Assembly (NCBI GenBank): GCA_949451265.1
Contig: CASTQR010000024.1
Location: 1-14,561, forward strand
Reading direction: 5' to 3'
DNA: 14,561 nt
Source: an uncultured Eubacteriales bacterium
Lineage (GTDB): Bacteria; Bacillota_A; Clostridia; Oscillospirales; Oscillospiraceae
The notes beneath the pieces are model-generated. The model worked only from the letters and a program-made list of their open reading frames with translations, ran no database searches and was not told the origin of the DNA. This document shows, one piece after another, positions 7,181 to 14,358 of this stretch (position 1 is its first letter; the number at the start of each line of letters is the position of its first letter). The translations under genes were made by a program, and so were the position numbers.

Positions 7181-8578
7181 ATGTTTAAGCTATTCCGGCG
7201 GGAGCCGGGTTTTTATCCCAAGCTGCTGTCCCTGGCCCTGCCCATTCTCTTTCAAAACCTGATCACCAACTCCCTGGGTCTGGTGGACACGTTTATGGTG
7301 GGCACCATGGGCCAGGGTCCTCTGGCCGGGGTGACGCTGGCCAACATCCCGGTGTTTGTGGTGCAGCTCATGATGTTCGGCATCCAGAGCGGCTCCTCCG
7401 TGCTGATCAGCCAATACCGGGGCAAAGGGGACATCCAGTCCATCAACCGGGTGATGGGCATCGGCATGTACGCCGCCGGGGCCATCGGCCTGATCTTCGC
7501 CCTGGTGATGGGCTTCCTGCCGGAGCAGTTCATGGGCCTGTTCGGCAACGATCGGTTGGTGGTGGCCACCGCCGCCCGGTATGCCCGGATTGTGGGCTGG
7601 TCCTACTTCTTCGACAGCTTTGTGCAGGTCTACATCGGTGTCCACCGGGCCATGGGCGACCCCAACCGGGGCCTGATCATCCTGGGCGTGTCCATGGCCA
7701 GCAATACCTTCCTCAACTGGGTGTTCATCTTCGGCAATCTGGGGGCCCCCCGGCTGGCGGAGCGGGGCGCGGCCCTGGCCACCCTGCTGGCCCGGGTGCT
7801 GTCCTGTACAATTGCCGCGGCGTGGGCAGTGAGGGACAAGAAGTTTAAGCTGAACCCCGCCCTGCTGTTCCACCCAGGCGGGGAGATGGTGCGGCGGTTT
7901 GTCCGCTTTGCCACCCCCGTCATGTGTAACGAGACCTTCTGGGGCCTGGGCACCTCCTTCTTCCCCACTATTATGGGCCACATGGAGGGCTCGGAGGACA
8001 TCCTGGCGGCCTACGCCATCGCCGGGAACATCACCAACCTGTGTACCGTGGGGGTGTTTGCCATCTCGGGCACCGCCGCCATCCTCATCGGGCAGGAGAT
8101 CGGTTCGGGCCGCATCGACAGGGTGTATTCCCTGGGGGCGCTGCTGAACGTGCTGGCCTTCCTGTTCGGCGTGGCGGCGGGGGCGCTGTTTCTGGGGGCG
8201 CTGTATTTCCTCATTGTGCCCTTCCTGTACCCGTTGTTCAAGCTGTCCGCCGCCGCTCAGTCCATCTGTACCATGATGCTGACCATCATGTTCTGCATGA
8301 TGCCCCTGCGCTCCTTTGAGTGTACCAACATCGTGGGGGTGCTCCGGGGCGGTGGGGACGTGCGGATGGCCACCCTCATCGACCTGACGCCCCTGTGGGC
8401 GGTGGCCCTGCCCCTGGCGGTGCTGTCCGGGCTGGTGTTCAAGCTGGGCATACTTTGGGTCTATCTGTCTATGATGAGCGAGAACGTGGTGAAAACCGTG
8501 CTGGGCACCAAGCGGTTCCTCAGCGGGCGGTGGATCAACGATGTGACCCTCTCCGTCCAGCCGGAGGCCGGGACGTAG
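7181..8578 (+). CDS. MATE family multidrug/toxin efflux transporter
   Basis: MATE proteins export cationic drugs or metabolites using a Na+ or H+ gradient. The 465-residue product is almost entirely hydrophobic, with about twelve membrane segments in two homologous halves. The first half shows PILFQNLITNSLGLVDTFMVG near 21-41, GSSVLISQYRGKGD (71-84) and a HRAMGDP loop, all typical of the family; the second half begins at about residue 240 with FVRFATPVMCNETFWGLG. Length is as expected. The start is uncertain: ATG 7181 gives the family-like N-terminus MFKLFRREPGFYPKLL with AAGGGG 11 nt upstream, while ATG 7157 with GGAGGG would add 8 residues. It may be co-transcribed with the desulfurase through the hairpin row, as no promoter is evident in the gap. 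The substrate is not predictable. Confidence 0.93.
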   Translation: MFKLFRREPGFYPKLLSLALPILFQNLITNSLGLVDTFMVGTMGQGPLAGVTLANIPVFVVQLMMFGIQSGSSVLISQYRGKGDIQSINRVMGIGMYAAGAIGLIFALVMGFLPEQFMGLFGNDRLVVATAARYARIVGWSYFFDSFVQVYIGVHRAMGDPNRGLIILGVSMASNTFLNWVFIFGNLGAPRLAERGAALATLLARVLSCTIAAAWAVRDKKFKLNPALLFHPGGEMVRRFVRFATPVMCNETFWGLGTSFFPTIMGHMEGSEDILAAYAIAGNITNLCTVGVFAISGTAAILIGQEIGSGRIDRVYSLGALLNVLAFLFGVAAGALFLGALYFLIVPFLYPLFKLSAAAQSICTMMLTIMFCMMPLRSFECTNIVGVLRGGGDVRMATLIDLTPLWAVALPLAVLSGLVFKLGILWVYLSMMSENVVKTVLGTKRFLSGRWINDVTLSVQPEAGT

Positions 8579-8605
8579 GGCTGGAAAAATTTTTTGAAAA
8601 AGGGC

Positions 8606-8634
8606 TTGCATTTTCAGTGGGGCGGTGCTACAAT
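8606..8634 (+). promoter_or_regulatory. Promoter of the Cys/His-rich secreted protein gene
   Basis: An extended -10, TGCTACAAT (TACAAT at 8629-8634), follows a weak -35 TTGCAT (8606-8611) at 17 bp. Right after it CGATAG is repeated in tandem (8637-8648) inside the frame TGAC...GTCA (8634-8651), a possible operator. The leader would be about 50 nt. Confidence 0.65.
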
Positions 8635-8691
8635 GACGATAGCGATAGTCACATCGCCAATCCATAAAAAATTTCTGGAGGTAGAACCATC

Positions 8692-9117
8692 ATGTCTCTG
8701 AAAAAACTGCTTGTATCCGCCCTTTGCGCCGCCTGCGCGGTGTCCCTGATGATCCCTGTGGCCTTCGCCCATGGCGGGCACGGACGGGCCGCCCGGGGCT
8801 GGCAGGCCGGCACCAGCCGTTACGCCGTGTGCCCCGTGGAGGACTGCACCCTGACCGGCCGCCACGTCCACAACGGCGTGACCTACTGCGGCTTCCACCA
8901 TGCCAACGGCTGGTGCGACGGCACCTGCATCGCCCTGTGCCCGGTGGAGGACTGCACCCTGGCGGGCCGTCATGTCCATGACGGCGTGACCTACTGCGGA
9001 GCCAACCACGCCGCGGGCTACTGCGGTGGGAACTGCCCCTATACCACCGGAACCACCACCGGCACCTGGGGCGTCCGGGGTGGCTGCCACGGCGGCGGGC
9101 GGCACTGCGGCTGGTGA
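8692..9117 (+). CDS. Small secreted Cys/His-rich protein with two tandem repeats
   Basis: I recognise no named family. The 141-residue product has a Sec signal peptide (KK, hydrophobic 6-24, likely cleavage after AFA at about 26), so it should be exported. The mature part holds two copies of a 33-residue repeat (47-79 and 83-115) with the same spacing, C-x4-C-x5-H-x-H-x5-C-x3-H-x4-C-x3-C, sharing CPVEDCTL, GRHVH and GVTYCG. Eight invariant Cys/His per repeat could bind one or two metal ions such as zinc, or form disulfides outside the cell. The N-terminus of the mature protein (HGGHG) and the tail (CHGGGRHCGW) are also Gly/His/Cys-rich. ATG 8692 has GGAGGT at 8677-8682 with 9-nt spacing. It has its own promoter and terminator, so it is a one-gene unit. 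Metal binding is an inference. Confidence 0.88.
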   Translation: MSLKKLLVSALCAACAVSLMIPVAFAHGGHGRAARGWQAGTSRYAVCPVEDCTLTGRHVHNGVTYCGFHHANGWCDGTCIALCPVEDCTLAGRHVHDGVTYCGANHAAGYCGGNCPYTTGTTTGTWGVRGGCHGGGRHCGW

Positions 9118-9133
9118 GAAAAACGGAACTGTG

Positions 9134-9168
9134 AAAAGCGGGAGGGCCTCTTAGGCCCTCCCGCTTTT
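9134..9168. terminator. Bidirectional terminator between the Cys/His protein gene and spoIIID
   Basis: A 15-bp perfect stem (9134-9148 with 9154-9168) with loop TCTTA has an A-run on the left and a T-run on the right. It serves both convergent genes. Confidence 0.92.
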
Positions 9169-9176
9169 TGCGCGCG

Positions 9177-9425
9177 TTATTCCCCTTTGTATTTTTTCCT
9201 GGTGGCGATTCCGCCGCGGATATGGCGCTCGGCCTTGTTTTCGTTGAGGATCTCCTTCACCTGCTGGTACAGCCCCCGGTTGACGGCGGGCAGGCGCTCG
9301 CTCAGATCCTTGTGAACGGTGGATTTGCTGATGCCGAACCGGCTGGCGGCGGCGCGGACCGTGGCCTTGTTCTCGATGATGTACAGCGCCAGCTCCTGCG
9401 CGCGCTCCTCCATGTTACCCTTCAC
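9177..9425 (-). CDS. spoIIID: Stage III sporulation transcriptional regulator SpoIIID (GTG start)
   Basis: SpoIIID is a small DNA-binding protein made in the mother cell under sigma-E that activates and represses many sporulation genes, including the switch toward sigma-K. The 82-residue product carries the family core: YIIENKATVRAAASRFGISK, then STVHKDLSERLP, then the basic tail region EILNENKAERHIRGG. The helix-turn-helix is about 22-42. I chose the GTG at 9425 because GGGGAG (complement of 9434-9439) lies 8 nt upstream and the resulting MKGNMEER aligns without gaps with the Bacillus N-terminus MHDYIKER. The ATG at 9413 has only a 4-nt spacing from AAGGG. It stands alone, reads away from serC, and indicates a spore-forming host. 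Identity is high confidence. Confidence 0.95.
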   Translation of the reverse strand: MKGNMEERAQELALYIIENKATVRAAASRFGISKSTVHKDLSERLPAVNRGLYQQVKEILNENKAERHIRGGIATRKKYKGE

Positions 9426-9502
9426 TGACAACACTCCCCACTGAGCTGTTGAGCTGTGCGGGGCCCCTGGGCCTGCGCCCCGTCCGGCGCCCTCACTGGC
9501 AG

Positions 9503-9535
9503 ATGTATATGCGGCGGCGGGGCGGATTAGTATCA
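9503..9535 (-). promoter_or_regulatory. Possible sigma-E-like promoter of spoIIID
   Basis: On the minus strand CATATACAT (complement of 9503-9511) resembles a sigma-E -10, and TGATACT (within the complement of 9526-9535) loosely resembles its -35. The spacing is about 17 bp, longer than the usual 13-15, so this is weak. Sigma-E control is expected from the gene's known role. Confidence 0.25.
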
Positions 9536-9618
9536 GGGGGCGGGGTGTTTGGGGCTGTCCTCGCCTTTTTCCACGGCTGGCGGGCCAGAGGGACGGGCTT
9601 TTTTGGCCTATCTGGCGG

Positions 9619-9648
9619 TTGACAAAACGGGAGAAAAAACCATATAAT
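9619..9648 (+). promoter_or_regulatory. Sigma-A promoter of the serine operon
   Basis: Perfect -35 TTGACA (9619-9624) and perfect -10 TATAAT (9643-9648) are spaced 18 bp. The leader to the serC ATG is about 48 nt, too short for a T-box or amino-acid riboswitch. Confidence 0.9.
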
Positions 9649-9703
9649 AAACGTAATACGCTAAAGCAGTAAATTTCAGCGGATTAAAGAGGAGGATGTC
9701 ACC

Positions 9704-10789
9704 ATGGGAACCCAGCGCGTCTACAACTTTTCAGCCGGTCCGTCCATGCTGCCCCTGGAGGTGCTGGAGCGGGCGGGAAGCGAGATCACCAACTACCAGG
9801 GCAGCGGTATGTCCGTGATGGAGATGAGCCACCGCTCCAAGGTGTTCCAGAAGATCTTTGACGACACCAAGGCCAATTTCATCCGGCTGTTCCATGTGCC
9901 CGACAACTACAAGGTGCTGTTTTTGCAGGGTGGGGCCTCCGGCCAGTTCTCCATGGTGCCCCTGAACCTCATCGGCAAGACCGGCAAGGCGGACTATGCC
10001 GTCACCGGCAACTTCGCCAACATCGCCTGCAAGGAGGCCAAAAAGTACGGCACGATTAACCTGGCCGCCTCCAGCGAGGACAAGAACCACACCTATATCC
10101 CCCAGCAGGACCAGCTCAAGCTGGATCCCGAGGCCAGCTACTTCTACTACTGCGCCAACAACACCATCTACGGCACCGAGTGGCAGTACGTGCCCGACAC
10201 CGGGGATGTGCCCATCGTGTGCGATATGTCCTCCGACTTCCTGTCCCGGCCGGTGGATGTGTCCAAGTACGGGATCATCTTCGGCGGGGCCCAGAAAAAC
10301 CTGGCCCCGGCGGGGCTGACTATCGCCATCGTCCGGGAGGACCTGGCGGGCCACGAGCTGCCCTACACCCCGCTGATGATGAACTACAAGACCATGATCG
10401 ACAAGGATTCCATGTACAACACGCCCCCCTGCTGGTGCATCTATATGCTGGGGCTGGTGCTGGAGTGGCTGGACGGTCAGGGCGGCGTGGAAGGCATGGA
10501 GAAGATCAAGCACAACAAGGCCGCCCTGCTGTACGATGTGCTGGACAATTCCAAGCTGTTCACCTGCGCGGCGGAGAAGGCCAGCCGGTCCGACATGAAC
10601 GTCACCTTCCGCTCCGCCAGCGAGGAGCTGGACGCCAAGTTCGTCAAGGAGGCCACCGCCGCCGGGTTCACCAATTTGAAGGGCCACCGCAATGTGGGCG
10701 GTATGCGGGCCTCCATCTACAATGCCATGCCTGTGGAGGGCGTGGAGAAGCTGGCCGATTTCATCCGGGAATTCGACAAAAATAACTGA
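9704..10789 (+). CDS. serC: Phosphoserine aminotransferase
   Basis: SerC moves an amino group from glutamate to 3-phosphohydroxypyruvate to give phosphoserine, the second step of serine synthesis; in many bacteria it also acts in pyridoxal phosphate synthesis. The 361-residue length is standard. The N-terminal YNFSAGPSMLP, the LFLQGGASGQF phosphate/PLP region (72-82), the PLP lysine at 198 in FGGAQKNLAPAG, and the C-terminal GHRNVGGMRASIYNAMP are all diagnostic. ATG 9704 has AGGAGG at 9690-9695, 8 nt upstream. It is first in the operon with the acetyltransferase gene (15-bp gap) and serA. A strong constitutive-type promoter precedes it and no attenuator is visible. Identity is secure. Confidence 0.97.
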   Translation: MGTQRVYNFSAGPSMLPLEVLERAGSEITNYQGSGMSVMEMSHRSKVFQKIFDDTKANFIRLFHVPDNYKVLFLQGGASGQFSMVPLNLIGKTGKADYAVTGNFANIACKEAKKYGTINLAASSEDKNHTYIPQQDQLKLDPEASYFYYCANNTIYGTEWQYVPDTGDVPIVCDMSSDFLSRPVDVSKYGIIFGGAQKNLAPAGLTIAIVREDLAGHELPYTPLMMNYKTMIDKDSMYNTPPCWCIYMLGLVLEWLDGQGGVEGMEKIKHNKAALLYDVLDNSKLFTCAAEKASRSDMNVTFRSASEELDAKFVKEATAAGFTNLKGHRNVGGMRASIYNAMPVEGVEKLADFIREFDKNN

Positions 10790-10804
10790 GATTGGGGTAC
10801 GTTT

Positions 10805-11338
10805 GTGATAACCATAACCATCATTGATGCGGATCACAAAGGCGATATCAACTTCAAAAACCAGCCCTTCCCCCTGTTCGGGCTGCTGCTCCCGTCCTAT
10901 CAGAACGGGAAGTGGGATCACACGGAGCTGCTGTTCCCCAAGGAGAACGTTACCGAGATGTGCTTCCCGGACGAGGACTACGATTTTGAGGAAATGTCCA
11001 AGGAATCCATATTTGTTGGGGCCTATGACGGCGAAACATGCGTTGGCGTGGCCATACTCCAGCAGGCGTTTCTCAAGTATATGTACCTGTACGACCTGAA
11101 GGTGGACGCCGGCTGCCGCGGGAAGGGGATCGGGGCCATGCTGATCGAAACGTGCAAGGAGATCGCCGTCGGGCAGGGCTACCGGGGGCTTTACACCCAG
11201 GGGCAGGACAACAACCTGGGAGCCTGCCGGTTCTACCTGAAGATGGGCTTCGAGATCGGCGGCCTGGACACCCGCGTATACGGGGGCACCGCCCAGGAGC
11301 ACAAGAAGGACATCCTGTTTTATTGCGACGCCATCTAA
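10805..11338 (+). CDS. GNAT N-acetyltransferase, streptothricin-acetyltransferase-like (GTG start)
   Basis: GNAT enzymes transfer acetyl from acetyl-CoA to an amine. The 177-residue product has the acetyl-CoA pyrophosphate loop CRGKGIGAML (104-113) and the C-terminal QDNNLGACRFYLKMGF (134-149). Its overall pattern recalls the Sat4/SatA streptothricin acetyltransferases: an N-terminal segment ending in LLPSYQNGKW and TELLF, then CVG, then a YLYDLKVD strand, the RGKGIG loop, the QDNNL-AC-FY-GF block and a late DTRVYGGT. This comparison is from memory, so resistance is not demonstrated and the native substrate may be a metabolite. The start is a GTG with only a weak GGGG site; no in-frame ATG lies close by. 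It sits 15 bp after serC and 22 bp before serA, so it is probably co-transcribed. Its codon use seems a little less GC-biased than its neighbours. Confidence 0.85.
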   Translation: MITITIIDADHKGDINFKNQPFPLFGLLLPSYQNGKWDHTELLFPKENVTEMCFPDEDYDFEEMSKESIFVGAYDGETCVGVAILQQAFLKYMYLYDLKVDAGCRGKGIGAMLIETCKEIAVGQGYRGLYTQGQDNNLGACRFYLKMGFEIGGLDTRVYGGTAQEHKKDILFYCDAI

Positions 11339-11360
11339 ACATCATAATGAAGGTGAAACC

Positions 11361-12527
11361 ATGTATAACATCAAAACCATGAACAAAATCGCGGCGGTGG
11401 GCCTGGAGCGCCTGCCCGCCGACAGCTACACTGTGGGTGACGGCGTGGAGAACGAGGACGGTATCCTCGTCCGCTCCGCCAAGCTCCACGACTACCCCTT
11501 CCCGGAGAAGCTGTGGGCCATCGCCCGGGCCGGGGCCGGGGTGAACAACATCCCCGTGGACAAGTGCTCCGAGGCGGGTATCGTGGTGTTCAACACCCCC
11601 GGCGCCAACGCCAACGCCGTGAAGGAGCTGGTGATCTGCGCCCTGCTGCTGGCCTCCCGGGACGTGATCGGCGGCGCGGAGTGGGTGAAGGCCCAAGCCG
11701 CCACCAACGGCGTGGAGGTGGCGGACGTGGTGGAGAAGGGCAAGTCCGCCTTCGTGGGCCCGGAGCTCTACCGCAAGACCCTGGGCGTGGTGGGCCTGGG
11801 GGCCATCGGGGCCCTGGTGGCCAACATCGCCCTGTCCCTGGGCATGGAGGTCTACGGCTACGACCCCTACCTGTCCGTGGACGCCGCCCTGCGGCTGGAT
11901 CGCCACATCAAGGTGGTGAAGGAGCTGGACGCGCTGTATGCCAATTCCGACTATGTGACCCTCCACCTGCCCTACATGGACGCCACCAAGGACACCATCA
12001 ACGCCGCCGCCATCGCCAAGATGAAGGACGGGGTGCGGATCGTCAATCTGGCCCGGGGCGGGCTGGTGAACGACGGCGACCTCATCGCCGCGTTGGAGTC
12101 CGGCAAGGTGGCGGCTTACGCCACCGACTTCCCCAACAATAAGCTGGTGGCCGCCCCCCACGTGGTGGCCCTGCCCCACCTGGGGGCCTCCACCCCGGAG
12201 AGCGAGGACAACTGCGCCGTCATGGCCGCCGACGAGCTGCGGGACTTCTTGGAGAACGGCAATATCAAGAACTCCGTGAACTTCCCCAACGTGATCATGG
12301 AGCGGTCCGGGGCCCAGCGGTTCTGCGTGATCCACCGGAACGTCCCCGCCGTCATCGCCCAGATCACCACCCAGCTGGGCGCGGACGGGGTGAACGTGGA
12401 GAACATGACCAACAAGTCCAAGGGGGAGTACGCCTACACCATGGTGGACGCGGGCGCCGTGGTGGATGAGAGCAGTATTGAGAATATCCGCAGGGTGCCG
12501 GGCGTGATTCGGATGCGGGTGATCTGA
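11361..12527 (+). CDS. serA: D-3-phosphoglycerate dehydrogenase with ACT domain
   Basis: SerA oxidises 3-phosphoglycerate with NAD+, the first and controlling step of serine synthesis. The 388-residue product has a substrate-binding part with ARAGAGVNNIP (55-65) and TPGANANAVKE (79-89), the NAD-binding GLGAIG (145-150) followed by the strand ending in Asp168, the catalytic Arg232 in NLARGG, and His273 in PHLGAST. A C-terminal ACT domain (about 320-388, beginning RFCVIHRNVPAV) normally binds serine for feedback inhibition. In E. coli the catalytic Glu lies in VFPTEP; here the same place reads DFPNNK (257-261 region), so that Glu is not evident, possibly a subgroup trait. ATG 11361 has AAGGTGA just upstream. 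The gene ends the operon before a strong terminator. Confidence 0.94.
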   Translation: MYNIKTMNKIAAVGLERLPADSYTVGDGVENEDGILVRSAKLHDYPFPEKLWAIARAGAGVNNIPVDKCSEAGIVVFNTPGANANAVKELVICALLLASRDVIGGAEWVKAQAATNGVEVADVVEKGKSAFVGPELYRKTLGVVGLGAIGALVANIALSLGMEVYGYDPYLSVDAALRLDRHIKVVKELDALYANSDYVTLHLPYMDATKDTINAAAIAKMKDGVRIVNLARGGLVNDGDLIAALESGKVAAYATDFPNNKLVAAPHVVALPHLGASTPESEDNCAVMAADELRDFLENGNIKNSVNFPNVIMERSGAQRFCVIHRNVPAVIAQITTQLGADGVNVENMTNKSKGEYAYTMVDAGAVVDESSIENIRRVPGVIRMRVI

Positions 12528-12540
12528 GCGAATAGAAGAA

Positions 12541-12576
12541 GCGGCCCCTCCCACCGGGAGGGGCCGCAAATTTTTT
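12541..12576 (+). terminator. Terminator of the serine operon
   Basis: A 12-bp perfect stem GCGGCCCCTCCC/GGGAGGGGCCGC (12541-12567) with loop ACC is followed by AAA and six T. It begins 13 bp after the serA stop. Confidence 0.93.
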
Positions 12577-12585
12577 GCCCTCCGG

Positions 12586-12617
12586 TGAAACCCTCTCCCG
12601 CCCCGGTGTGATATGAT
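12586..12617 (+). promoter_or_regulatory. Promoter region of the sigma-factor gene
   Basis: An extended -10, TGATATGAT (TATGAT at 12612-12617), is clear, but there is no good sigma-A -35. TGAAAC at 12586-12591 looks like the -35 of ECF sigma promoters, and GTGATA lies about 16 bp further on, so autoregulation by the encoded sigma factor is possible. The leader would be about 35 nt. Confidence 0.45.
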
Positions 12618-12658
12618 AGGTGAAAGCGGCTTTCAAGACCGAAAAGGAGCAAATCCAC

Positions 12659-13201
12659 ATGAAAGAAGAAGCCATTCTGCGAAAAATGCGGGCGGGCGAC
12701 CCCGCGGGGCTGGAGGCCCTCATGGATCGCTACCTGCCCTATGTGTCCGCGGTGGTGTGGAACATCCTGCGGGGCTCCATGTCCCCGGAGGACGGGGAGG
12801 AGACCGCCTCCGATGTGTTCCTGGCTGCCTGGGAGCAGGCGGGCGACCTGCGGCCCGGACAGGTGAAGGCGTGGCTGGGGGCGGTGGCGCGGCACAAGGC
12901 CAGGAACAAGCTGCGCCAGCGGGGCCAGACCCTGCCCCTGGAGGAGGACGTGCTGGAGCTGCCCGGCCCGGACGACCCCGCCGGGGCGCTGGAGCGGAAG
13001 GAGGAGCAGGCCATGGTGCGCCGGGCGCTGTGCTCCCTGCCCCAGCCGGACCAGGAGATTATCCTGCGGCACTACTACTACGCCCAGGGCGTGAAGGAGA
13101 TCGCCGCCGCCCTGGATATGAACGAGTCCACCGTGAAAACCAGGCTGCGCAGAGGACGTTTCAAACTGAAGGAACTGCTGACGAAGGAGGCGCTGGCATG
13201 A
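12659..13201 (+). CDS. ECF-type (region 2 + region 4 only) sigma factor
   Basis: Alternative sigma factors of this group direct RNA polymerase to a small regulon after a signal. The 180-residue product has region 2 at about 19-87 (LMDRYLPYVSAVVWNIL, then ETASDVFLAAWEQ, then WLGAVARHKARNKLRQR) and region 4 at about 121-173, with helix-turn-helix KEIAAALDMNESTVKTRLRRG. Regions 1 and 3 are absent, as in ECF sigmas. The ATG at 12659 has AAGGAG at 12644-12649 with 9-nt spacing; a longer frame to 12620 would overlap the promoter. Its stop overlaps the next gene's start (ATGA), the usual arrangement of an ECF sigma with its anti-sigma factor. Regulon and signal are unknown. Confidence 0.93.
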   Translation: MKEEAILRKMRAGDPAGLEALMDRYLPYVSAVVWNILRGSMSPEDGEETASDVFLAAWEQAGDLRPGQVKAWLGAVARHKARNKLRQRGQTLPLEEDVLELPGPDDPAGALERKEEQAMVRRALCSLPQPDQEIILRHYYYAQGVKEIAAALDMNESTVKTRLRRGRFKLKELLTKEALA

Positions 13202-14352
13202 AAAAACGAATTTCCGACCTGCTGGACGGCTGTGAGGACGACCGCGTGGATCTGTCCGGCGGCACGCCCCTTTCGCCCGCCCGGATTAAGGAGCTGACTA
13301 TGAACAGAATCACACCGAAGAAGAACAAGCTGTACCGTCTGCCCGTCCGCCTGCTGGCGGCGGCCGCCATCGTGGCCACCCTGACGGCCTCCGCCTTCGC
13401 GGTGGCCCACATCGCCGGGGCGGGGGAGCTGATGCAGAGCTTTTTCGCCAAGGACGGCGGGCCCCTGTCCACGGGGCAGATTGAGAACCTGGACCAGGTG
13501 GGCCAGACCTTCGAGGGGGGCGTCACCGACAACGGGGCCACCATCACCCCCATCGCCGCCCTGGCGGACGAGAACTGTTACTACCTGCGCCTGCGGGTGG
13601 AGGCTCCGGAGGGCACCGTGCTGCCCGACCTGGACCCGGACACGGATGGCTGGTACCAGCTGGTCGGAAGCCAGTGGCCGGAGGAGGAATTGACCTTCGT
13701 CTCAGAGACGGGGGCAAATATCATCAGTGGGTATAGCTACACCTTTGAATGGCAGCCGGACAGCGATCCCACTGACAGCATGAAGGAAGTGGTCGTCCGT
13801 TTCACCGCCCATGGGACGGATCCCGCGGTATTCAATAACCAAGAGGGCAAAATCCTGACGATACGCGGTCTCTGGATCCAGGCCCCGGACAAGGGGTACA
13901 CCCCCGTGTTTACCGGGAATTTCGTCCTGGACGTGGGCGGGGCCTTTGAGCAGCATTCTCTGGCCGTGGACTGCGGCGGGGCGGACTATGTCGATATCAC
14001 CGGCCTGGGCTACACCATGTGGCTGGACCGGGTGGAGCTGACCCCGCTGTCCATCTCGGTGTGGTTCCGGGACAATGTGAAGCCCGATCAAACCAGCTTT
14101 GTTGCATTTGGCGGCAGCAAGGGATTCTGCGAGGGGCTGCAAATTGTGCTGAAGGACGGCACAGTGGCCTTTGACAACGTGCCCACGTGGACACACGACC
14201 CGGCAGAACTCAACTGGGACGCCGCCACCATGCTGGCGGACGGACCCATCAGCAATAAGAACGGCTTCACCCCCTTCGACCAGCCCCTGGATCTGGATCA
14301 GGTGGACTATCTCAAGTTCGGGGATCACATCATCCCCGTCCACGCGGATTGA
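13198..14352 (+). CDS. Membrane-anchored putative anti-sigma factor / sensor with large extracellular domain
   Basis: The 384-residue product has a short cytoplasmic N-terminus (1-49), one membrane segment at about 51-75 (RLLAAAAIVATLTASAFAVAH), and an extracellular part of about 310 residues rich in beta strands. A region beginning GGVTDNGATITPIAALADENCYYLRLRVEAPEG (split here: GGVTDNGATITPIA near 107, then LRLRVEAPEG near 130) resembles the DUF4179-type domain found next to Clostridia sigma factors; this match is from memory and tentative. The four-base overlap with the sigma gene and AAGGAGG 7 nt upstream show coupled translation, so it most likely holds the sigma factor inactive until an envelope signal. 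No zinc-binding HxxxCxxC motif is seen in the N-terminus. The stretch around 13690-13870 is somewhat less GC-rich than the rest. Confidence 0.8.
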   Translation: MKKRISDLLDGCEDDRVDLSGGTPLSPARIKELTMNRITPKKNKLYRLPVRLLAAAAIVATLTASAFAVAHIAGAGELMQSFFAKDGGPLSTGQIENLDQVGQTFEGGVTDNGATITPIAALADENCYYLRLRVEAPEGTVLPDLDPDTDGWYQLVGSQWPEEELTFVSETGANIISGYSYTFEWQPDSDPTDSMKEVVVRFTAHGTDPAVFNNQEGKILTIRGLWIQAPDKGYTPVFTGNFVLDVGGAFEQHSLAVDCGGADYVDITGLGYTMWLDRVELTPLSISVWFRDNVKPDQTSFVAFGGSKGFCEGLQIVLKDGTVAFDNVPTWTHDPAELNWDAATMLADGPISNKNGFTPFDQPLDLDQVDYLKFGDHIIPVHAD

Positions 14353-14358
14353 CGCGAA

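Noticed and set aside
8830..9036. Two near-identical segments 108 bp apart, considered as a DNA repeat or CRISPR-like unit
   Set aside because: The similarity follows codons and encodes two protein repeats; there are only two copies and no spacer structure.
9649..9703. Possible riboswitch or T-box in the serC leader
   Set aside because: Only about 48 nt separate the transcription start from the ATG and there is no stem-loop series or terminator.
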